DNA of 64,000 nucleotides. It comes from Humulus lupulus (lineage: Eukaryota; Streptophyta; Magnoliopsida; Rosales; Cannabaceae). Under the pieces are notes generated by a model. That model was not told the origin of the DNA, ran no database searches, and was given only the letters and a program-made list of their open reading frames with translations. How positions within the stretch are numbered: the stretch's first letter is position 1; each line of letters starts with the position of its first letter. The position numbers and the translations under genes were made by a program. The DNA lies in assembly GCF_963169125.1 (NCBI RefSeq), contig NC_084797.1, forward strand, positions 93,653,868-93,717,867, written 5' to 3'. Positions 57,390 to 64,000 of the stretch are shown here, piece after piece.

Positions 57390-58164
57390 TGTACGCCCTG
57401 GTTTTCCCACGGGCTGATTAGCAGGTCGAGCCTCGGACTAATCATGGTTTAGTCGGAGGACTCCCCCAGGCCGGAGATCCTGTTTCCAGATCGTACCTTC
57501 TTAGCTCGAGGGATCCTCAAAGGCTCGCCAAGGGCCCCCAAGACGGGAGGAAGGCATCAGAAGGCCTAAAGGCTGAAGGTCGGTTCAGGGAAGCAGCTCG
57601 TGGTACGAGCTGGCCATGGATCTCTGACCCTTTGTAAAGTCAATACACGCAAGATAAACGTGCATATATCTGACATCACGTGTCCGATATCCCCCTGACT
57701 TCTCGGACACGCAGCAGGAACGTGCACATTCAGACACCCACGGCTGGGTTAGGCCGTGCGGCCCATTATCTCCTTACATGCTGATTAGACCACACTTATG
57801 TGTCAGGTTTAGGAATTAATCATAATTCTCACAGAGTTGATATGACAAATGGTAAGGTCACGGGATGACCTCCCTACCAACTTCCAGGTGTCTTCTCCTA
57901 TAAATATGGGGACCCTGGGAGTTGATAGGGGTTGGGAAAAATAGTCTCTGAAGAGCCATATACTTTGTAAACCAAATACCCAGAATATATGAATAATATT
58001 GACTAGTGGAGTAGAAGGATTTTAACCTTTGAACCACTTAAAAAACGTGTCTTGAGTCACCTAGTTCATTCTCTAAGATTTCATATCTGTGACGGTTCTA
58101 CTTTCAGTACTAATCCCTTTCTCTTCTTCTCTTAATTACCTGTTGGCGAAGAACCGCGTCAACA
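57390..58164 (+). mobile_element. 5' LTR of Retand-type element D
   Basis: TGTACGCCCTGG to CGCGTCAACA, 775 bp; homologous to the solo LTR at 37775-38523. TATAAATA is at 57899-57906. The primer site follows after three bases. The 3' LTR is beyond the window, so the candidate target duplication GGGTT (57385-57389) is untested. Confidence 0.9.
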
Positions 58165-58167
58165 GTT

Positions 58168-58186
58168 TGGTGCTTTCGTTGAGAGC
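58168..58186 (+). other. Primer binding site of element D
   Basis: TGGTGCTTTCGTTGAGAGC, three bases after the LTR. It has the same layout as elements A and C; the tRNA is not identified. Confidence 0.75.
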
Positions 58187-58219
58187 AAGTTCGATTAGTA
58201 CTACCACAAACATCCAACT

Positions 58220-59322
58220 ATGGTGACCACTCGATCCATACATGGCAACGAAACAGAACAGCATGATGGGCAGGAGGCCCACCATGTTGCCATCCCTGAT
58301 GAGCAAATTCCTGAAGCCCAGCAGAGGCCAGGAAAGCAGCTGGCGGGCCAAGACAACACTGGTAGTTCAGCGCCCCGACCACCTAATCTGAATCCGTGTT
58401 ATTATACTGCGGTGGAGATGGAGAATGCTCAGCTGAGGAGCCAGTTAGCAGCAGCTGGTCAGCAAATCCAGGATATTCTGGACCGACTACCCCCTCTCAC
58501 AACCAATGTTAATGTTGGAGAGAGGCAAGGTGAGGCTCCTAAGTCTCGCCGGAGTAATCGGTCCAGACATAGCCGTTCGGATAGACTTCCTGCAGCCAAC
58601 TCTACCCCTTCATCACACCACCAAGAGGCAAACTTCAGGGAAATGCCTAGAACCGAACAACAGCAGTACAGCCGTTCGGTTAGGACATCAACCCCTAGCT
58701 CTCAACCTTCCTCGAGGGCGCCCAGGAGAGATCCAGGAAATTCCTGAAGAAGATCCGGGGAGGGCCAGAGACGTCAGCCCGTCCCCGAAGACCGTCCTGC
58801 GCCTCGTCCAGCTCGCCCAGCGCGGGACCAGCAGGCTGGCAGGGCCGAAAGGCCCCCACCGAATTTAATCCGTCCAGACGGAACTAGGATCGCCTCCCCA
58901 GTCAGGCATCCTCCTTCTCCAATCAGATACCCGTCTCCTCAGCCCGTCCGAGACATCCCGACCTACGGGAATAGTAGGAGAGACCCGCCGTCGGCTGGGC
59001 CTTCCTGGCACAGCAGGGTGCCAGGGGAAGGATCAGATCGTAACCCCCAAAGACGCACTCCAAGCCTATCCAGCAGGAGCCACTGGACCGGTAGTCGCCG
59101 GAGTGATCTCTCGGGAGGAGACCTGCGTCAGCGACTAAGTTCGGCACAAAGTTACCAGACTACACAGGGAGGCGACCTCCGAGATCGCCTCAACTCTCAC
59201 AGAGACGATCAAACCGGAGATGGTAGCCAGGCCCGTTCAGTGGGAGTCTGATCCGAAGTGCGTAACGGAGGGAATGTCCCAAATAACCTATCTCAAGATA
59301 GGGGGGCAACAACCCACCTAAT
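58220..59322 (+). pseudogene. N-terminal gag region of element D, with stops
   Basis: It starts MVTTRSIHGNETEQ, like C. A helical stretch (EMENAQLRSQLAAAGQQIQDIL) and an Arg/Ser-rich region follow. One TGA at 58745-58747 breaks the frame, which then stays open in the same phase to 59251 (GGDLRQRLSSAQ and GGDLRDRLNSHRDD, a repeated word also in C). A second stop and a phase change precede the main gag frame at 59323. Confidence 0.82.
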
Positions 59323-61161
59323 ATGTACAACGGGTCCGGAGCTGTTGAACAGCCCTGGAATAACCCAGGATCTCAGGACAAAACCCTCGAGCGCCTAACT
59401 CAAATGGAGGAACTGATGAGAAAGCTCCTATCAGAAAAAGAAAAAGACGAATATGATTCGGGTGACGAAATGGAGCTCTTCGCCCCCAACATAGCAGCGA
59501 CGGCATACCTGTCTGGCTTCCGTATGCCTCACTTGTCAAAGTTCAACGGGGACGGAGACCCGTCGGACCATTTAGGGATGTTCAACACCCTAATGATGGC
59601 CCATAACATCGGCCCGGAGCTGCGTTGCTTGATCTTTCCTTCCACACTGACTGGACCTGCCAGGCAGTGGTTCAAGCAGAGTAAAAGGCAGTCAATCAGC
59701 TCCTGGAAGACCTTTTTGGCTGACTTCAAAAGGGCATTCCGCGCCTCCCAGGCCGCCCGAGTCCAGGCCGACTCCCTAGCTAACGTGAGACAGCAGCCCA
59801 GTGAGACGCTGAAAGCCTACTTGAGCAGATTTGCGAATGTCGCTGCTCGAGCCAGAGACGCTGACGATAGCTCCAAGCTCATGGCCATGAGGACCGGAAT
59901 CCTGGTCGGTGGAGACCTGTGGAAAGATATTCAAAGGAGGGGAGTCAGCTCGGTTAACGAATTCCTTAACAGAGCCCAAGAGTGGATAAACTTGGAAGAA
60001 GCTGAAGCTTCCGCCGCGGGGACCAGCCAGATTCCCGAGAAGCCCGCTGGAACGGAGACAGAGATCGTAGTGGCGATTCCCGACGTCGCGCAGAACAACC
60101 AGCCCGGTGGTGGCAAAAGAAAGGGGAATGGTGAAAACATCCATCACGGTCAAAAGAAGAATAGGTCTGTGGATAAGTTTAAGCCCGTGTTCACAACATA
60201 TACCGACCTCACCCAGTCCAGGGAAAATATTTTCCTGGCCAACGCTGCTCGGGTCCCTTGGAAAAGGCCGGAGCCATTAAAGCACCACAAGGGAAAGAGA
60301 GATACTTCAAAATTCTGCCGTTTCCATAACGACGTCGGCCACAATACCGACGACTGCAGGCATCTCAAAGATGAAATCGAAACTCTCATCCGAGCAGGCC
60401 CATTGGCGCAATACTCGCGAAACAGGGTCCCAGCAAGTCGACCCGTTCCAGAGGTCCCAGCCAGCCAGCCCGAGCCTTGGATAGATCAGGACGTCCTTCC
60501 CTCCGCGGTCGAGGGAGAGATATCCACCATCTCTGGAGGACCGCATATGGCTGGCACGAGTAGAGGCGCCCAGAAGAGATATGTGAATGAATTAAAGGCT
60601 CACAACGGAGCGGAGTTCATCCCGGAGCAACGTCAGTCAAAACAACAACGGTTAGAGAAACAACCGATAACTTTCACGGAGGAAGACGCAGGCCATGTCC
60701 AATTCCCTCATAACGATCCCTTGGTCGTAGCAGTCCAGCTCGCCAACCGGAAAGTAAGGAGAGTGTTGGTGGACAATGGGAGCTTGGTGAACCTCCTATT
60801 CCGATCCACCTTAGAAAAGATGGGTCTGACCGTCGCCGAGCTAAAGACAACCTCGATGATGCTATATGGCTTTTCGGGAGAAGGATCAGCAGCAATAGGG
60901 ACGATCGAGCTAGTGATCACCCTAGGAGAAGAATCTCGGACAGTATCCAAACTACTCGAGTTCGTGGTCATTGACTGCTCCGTTGCCTACAATGCCATTT
61001 TGGGCCGACCTACGCTCATAGCTTTCGAGGCTATCACTTCCATCCGACACCTCGCCATGAAGTTCCCTACTTCAACAGGAGGCTGTACTATCAAGGGTGA
61101 CCAGCTCGCTGCCAGGGAATGCTACAGCATTTCCACGAAGGGAAAATCTAAACCCGGGTAG
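59323..61161 (+). CDS. Gag core, CHHC knuckle and protease of element D
   Basis: Open frame of 612 codons. Gag core about residues 68-175: MPHLSKFNGDGDPSDHLGMF, ARQWFKQSKRQSI, ANVRQQPSETLKAYLSRF. Knuckle FCRFHNDVGHNTDDC about residues 328-343 (C-X2-H-X4-H-X4-C). Protease about 465-600, active site LVDNGS with its Asp at residue 484, ending [17 protein letters not shown] and ITSIRHLAMKFP. SLVNLLF replaces the commoner SSVNILF. A natural upstream start is likely at 58220 and the ATG at 59323 is only the first in this frame. It ends TAG at 61159-61161; in the lineage this would run on into RT. Confidence 0.93.
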   Translation: MYNGSGAVEQPWNNPGSQDKTLERLTQMEELMRKLLSEKEKDEYDSGDEMELFAPNIAATAYLSGFRMPHLSKFNGDGDPSDHLGMFNTLMMAHNIGPELRCLIFPSTLTGPARQWFKQSKRQSISSWKTFLADFKRAFRASQAARVQADSLANVRQQPSETLKAYLSRFANVAARARDADDSSKLMAMRTGILVGGDLWKDIQRRGVSSVNEFLNRAQEWINLEEAEASAAGTSQIPEKPAGTETEIVVAIPDVAQNNQPGGGKRKGNGENIHHGQKKNRSVDKFKPVFTTYTDLTQSRENIFLANAARVPWKRPEPLKHHKGKRDTSKFCRFHNDVGHNTDDCRHLKDEIETLIRAGPLAQYSRNRVPASRPVPEVPASQPEPWIDQDVLPSAVEGEISTISGGPHMAGTSRGAQKRYVNELKAHNGAEFIPEQRQSKQQRLEKQPITFTEEDAGHVQFPHNDPLVVAVQLANRKVRRVLVDNGSLVNLLFRSTLEKMGLTVAELKTTSMMLYGFSGEGSAAIGTIELVITLGEESRTVSKLLEFVVIDCSVAYNAILGRPTLIAFEAITSIRHLAMKFPTSTGGCTIKGDQLAARECYSISTKGKSKPG

Positions 61162-61434
61162 CTGACAATGGCCATCCAGGCCGAAGAGGAATCTCAGGGA
61201 CCCAAGGCGGCTCCTGAGATTGAAAAACCTCAGGTTTCCAAAGAGGAAAAGCTTGCCTTAAGTGAGGACATTGACCCCCGTGTAGGCGAGGATAGATCCG
61301 AGCTCTAGGCTATTGAAGAGCTCGAGGAGGTGAACATTGATAAACAAAACCCATCACGGACGGTTAAGCTTGGGAAGAACCTCTGTGACCAAAGAAAAGC
61401 GGAGCTGACTACATTTCTGTAGAAAAACCTGGAC
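61162..61434 (+). pseudogene. Linker between protease and RT in element D, with stops
   Basis: Acidic linker (PRVGEDRSEL, EELEEVNIDKQNPSRTVKLG) in the phase of the RT, containing TAG at 61306-61308 and 61420-61422. It matches 22380-22500 of element A. Confidence 0.75.
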
Positions 61435-62463
61435 GTGTTCGCATGGTCGCACGAGGACATGACAGGGATCAGCCTGAGTGTCATCATGCACACACTCCAC
61501 CTGGATAAAAGTGTTCCTGCCAAATCCCAAAAGCAAAGGCGTTTAGGAACGACCCGAGCCGAAGCCCTTGAAGAAGAAGTGGCCCGGCTCAAAAAGTGTG
61601 GCTTTATCCGCGAAGCCAAATTTCCAATTTGGGTCGCTAATCCCGTGCTGGTTCCAAAGCCCAACGGGAAGTGGAGGACCTGTATTGACTTCTCCGACCT
61701 GAATAAAGCCTGCCCCAAGGATTGCTTTCCATTTCCAAGGATCGATCAGCTGGTGGATGCCACGGCGGGGCACGAGCTCATGTCCTTCATGGACGCGTAC
61801 TCAGGCTACAATCAGATCGCGATGAATCCGGCAGACCAGGAACATACCAGCTTCATGACCCCGACTAATGTCTATTGCTATAAGGTCATGCCATTTGGCC
61901 TGAAGAATGCCGGAGCTACCTACCAAAGGCTTGTAAACAGAATGTTCAAAGACCAGATCGGAAAAAACATGGAAGTGTACATCGATGACATGCTGGTCAA
62001 GTCAAAGACTGCCGACAACCACGTTTCCGACCTGGAAGAGTGTTTTAACATACTGCGAGAGTATGGCATGAGGCTCAATCCTCAGAAGTGCACTTTCGGT
62101 GTCACATCGGGGAAATTCCTGGGTTTCATAGTCAATACCCGAGGAATCGAGGCAAACCCCGACAGGATCAGGTCACTGCTCGAGCTTCCTTCCCCTAGGT
62201 CGCGAAAGGATGTCCAAGGCCTCACAGGAAGGGTGGCAGCGCTCAACCGGTTCATTTCCAAATCAACCGACAAGTGTTTGCCCTTCTACAACCTGCTCCG
62301 GGGAAACAAGAAGTTTGAGTGGACAGTAGAATGCGAAAGCGCATTCCTCGACCTGAAGGCGCATCTGGCTGAACCGCCTGTGCTATCCAAGCCCAAGGCG
62401 GGAGAACTTCTTTTCCTCTACATGGCCGTCACTGAGGACGCAGCTAGCGCCGTGCTAGTATGA
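61435..62463 (+). CDS. Reverse transcriptase and start of RNase H, element D
   Basis: Open for 342 codons. The fingers read LKKCGFIREAKFPIWVANPV (about residues 47-66). The palm has KWRTCIDFSDLNKACPKDCF, MDAYSGYNQI (about 119) and catalytic YIDD at residue 182, followed by MLVKS. The thumb/connection reads FGVTSGKFLGFIVNTRGIEA. RNase H begins about residue 255 with TGRVAALNRFISKS and runs to TEDAASAVLV, where TGA at 62461-62463 ends it. All visible RT catalytic residues are intact, making this the best-preserved RT in the window. The true N-terminus joins the upstream linker. Confidence 0.93.
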   Translation: MFAWSHEDMTGISLSVIMHTLHLDKSVPAKSQKQRRLGTTRAEALEEEVARLKKCGFIREAKFPIWVANPVLVPKPNGKWRTCIDFSDLNKACPKDCFPFPRIDQLVDATAGHELMSFMDAYSGYNQIAMNPADQEHTSFMTPTNVYCYKVMPFGLKNAGATYQRLVNRMFKDQIGKNMEVYIDDMLVKSKTADNHVSDLEECFNILREYGMRLNPQKCTFGVTSGKFLGFIVNTRGIEANPDRIRSLLELPSPRSRKDVQGLTGRVAALNRFISKSTDKCLPFYNLLRGNKKFEWTVECESAFLDLKAHLAEPPVLSKPKAGELLFLYMAVTEDAASAVLV

Positions 62464-63686
62464 GAAGAGGACCAAGTTCAAAAGCCAGTCTACTACATCA
62501 GCAAGAGACTCCTCGGAGCAGAATCAAGATACCCATGATGGAAAAACTGGCGTTCTGCCTAATCACGGCCTCGCGAAAGCTCAGGCCGTACTTCCAGTCC
62601 CACTCTGTACACGTCATGACCGATCAGCCTTTAAGGCAGGTTTTGCAAAAGCCTGAAGCATCGGGACGTTTGTTAAAATGGGCGGTCGAACTCAGTCAGT
62701 TCGAGATTTTCTATACTCTACGAACTGCCATAAAAAGTCAGGCCTTGGCCGACTTCGTGGCGGAATGCACGGGATTCCAGGAGAATCCATCAGAAGGCTT
62801 GCCTCAGGTCGCCTCCCCACATTCGTCGTGGAAGATCATCGTTGATGGTTCATCTAACGAGAACGGCTCCGGGGCCGGAATCATCCTGATATCCTCCGAG
62901 GGACATAGATTCCACTCGGCACTAAGGTTCAGATTCAAGGCGTCTAACAACGAGGCAGAGTACGAGGCTTTGTTGGCTGGGCTGAGGGTAGCTAGTGAGC
63001 TAAAGGCGAGCTCCGTCCAGTGCTTCAGCAACTCCCAGCTCGTGGTGAACCAGGTTCTGGGAGAATATCAGGCGCGGGGACCCAAGATGGCCGCCTATTT
63101 GGCAAAGGTAAAAGCCGAGCTGTCTGCATTTGGGCGAGGGTCGATCGAACAGATACCTCGGGAGCAGAACGCCAACGCAGATGCTCTCGCCAAACTCGCC
63201 ACCTCGGGAGAGGCAGAAACCCTGGGGTTGGTGCCAGTAGAATTCTTGGATAAACCAAGTATAGAAGGAGATAGGGCGGAGATCGAGATGATTGATATTA
63301 GGCCGACCTGGATGACTCCCATTCTGGAGTATCTCGTCGAGGGCAGGTTACCCGAAGAACGTAACGACGCACGGCGAGTCCGTTATCAAGCTCCTAGATA
63401 CATGCTAGTCGAAGGAGTGTTATACCGACGTGGGCACTCCCTACCTCTCCTCCGGTGCGTTCTTCCGAGTGAAGCGAAGGCCATCCTGCAGGAAGTTCAC
63501 GAAGGATTCTGCGGAGACCACACTGGGGGGCAAAGCCTGGCCTTAAAGGTTCTCAGGAAAGGTTATTATTGGCCGACTCTGTCCAAAGACTCGATCTCGT
63601 ACGTGAAAAGGTGCGACAAGTGTCAGCGATTCGCTGTGGTTGCCCGAGCTCCTCCGGTCGAGCTAAAAATGATCTCGGCTCCTTAG
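62464..63686 (+). CDS. RNase H end, second RNase H and integrase zinc finger, element D
   Basis: After the TGA the old phase continues briefly (KPVYYISKRLLGAESRYP). A one-base shift near 62537 moves into the frame open to 63686. It contains FQSHSVHVMTDQPLRQVLQ, then the second RNase H (IVDGSSNENGSGAGI near 62841, KASNNEAEYEALLAGL, CFSNSQLVVNQVLGEYQARG, PREQNANADALAKLA) and the integrase zinc finger (HEGFCGDH near 63500, CDKCQRF near 63614). YSDSQL is here FSNSQL, so one catalytic Asp of the second RNase H is Asn. It ends TAG at 63684-63686. The ATG at 62460 overlaps the previous frame and is not a real start. Confidence 0.9.
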
Positions 63687-64000
63687 CCATTTGCCGTTTG
63701 GGGAATAGATCTAGTGGGCGCCCTGCCTACCGGAAAGGGCGGGGTCCGTTACGCCGTGGTAGCCATTGACTACTTCACCAAGTGGGCCGAAGCAGAGCCG
63801 TTGGCGACAATAACATCGAAGAAAGTACTCGACTTTGTGGTGAAAAGTATCATCTGTCGATTTGGCCTACCTAAGAAGATCGTCTCCGACAACGGCACTC
63901 AATTTGACAGCGATTTGTTCACCGAATTTTGTGAAAGGCACGGAATTATGAAAAGCTTCTCGTCCGTGGCCTATCCCCAGGCGAACGGCCAGGTCGAGGT
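63687..64000 (+). pseudogene. Integrase core of element D, running off the window
   Basis: In phase after the TAG: FAVWGIDLVGALPTGKG (first Asp, about 63709), FTKWAEAEPLATITSKKVLD, VSDNGTQFDSDLF (second Asp, about 63890) and NGQVEV at the window edge (Glu). All three catalytic residues are present. The C-terminus, any antisense gene and the 3' LTR lie outside. Confidence 0.9.

Noticed and set aside
57077..57421. 114-codon frame as a host gene
   Set aside because: Crosses the border between LTR F and the LTR of D; no recognisable domain.

Overview
The window is plant nuclear DNA, and every feature I can support is a transposable element. Full-length Ty3/gypsy retrotransposons with a second RNase H, long Tekay-type LTRs with an initiator-Met primer site, AT-rich foldback/MITE sequences and GT..AG introns all point to an angiosperm. 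The species cannot be read from the sequence, and I see no host gene, rRNA, tRNA gene or CRISPR.

Left end (1-5851): the 3' end of a decayed Tekay-type chromovirus K (integrase and chromodomain remnant, 3' LTR 1188-3029), then AT-rich DNA holding small palindromic elements. One is a MULE-type MITE (4769-5274, 9-bp target duplication) nested in an older foldback element.

Nest 1 (5409-31651): a foldback element L is split by Tat/Retand-type element A (LTRs 5852-6797 and 30442-31388, target duplication AATAA). The protease region of A is split by Tekay-type element B (LTRs 9631-12083 and 19564-22016, target duplication AAAAT). Inside B lies the 5' part of a second Retand-type element C (LTR, leader, long open gag-protease frame), cut off exactly at B's polypurine tract. 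Downstream of pol, A carries a spliced antisense gene with its own TATA box next to the 3' LTR.

Spacer (31652-33589): AT-rich, with one eroded foldback fragment.

Nest 2 (33590-64000, continuing past the window): Tekay-type LTR J is split by Retand-type element I (minus strand, 3' LTR 34768-35393). I has its own antisense gene on the plus strand, hit by a Retand-type solo LTR (37775-38523, GCATC) and a Tekay-type solo LTR H (39315-44013, ACTTT). H is itself split by an inverted solo LTR G of a related family (40654-42946, CCATC). The pol of I (45101-48677, minus) is broken in protease by Tekay-type E (minus, LTR 48678-51184). The other LTR of E is split by F (56282), and the LTR of F by Retand-type element D (57390 to beyond 64000), whose gag-pol is the most intact in the window apart from a few stops and a frameshift.

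Biologically this is a stratified record of two gypsy lineages inserting into each other. The most notable signals are the antisense genes of the Retand-type elements, a short conserved box shared by all the Tekay-type LTRs, and clean solo-LTR and deletion events that allow relative dating.
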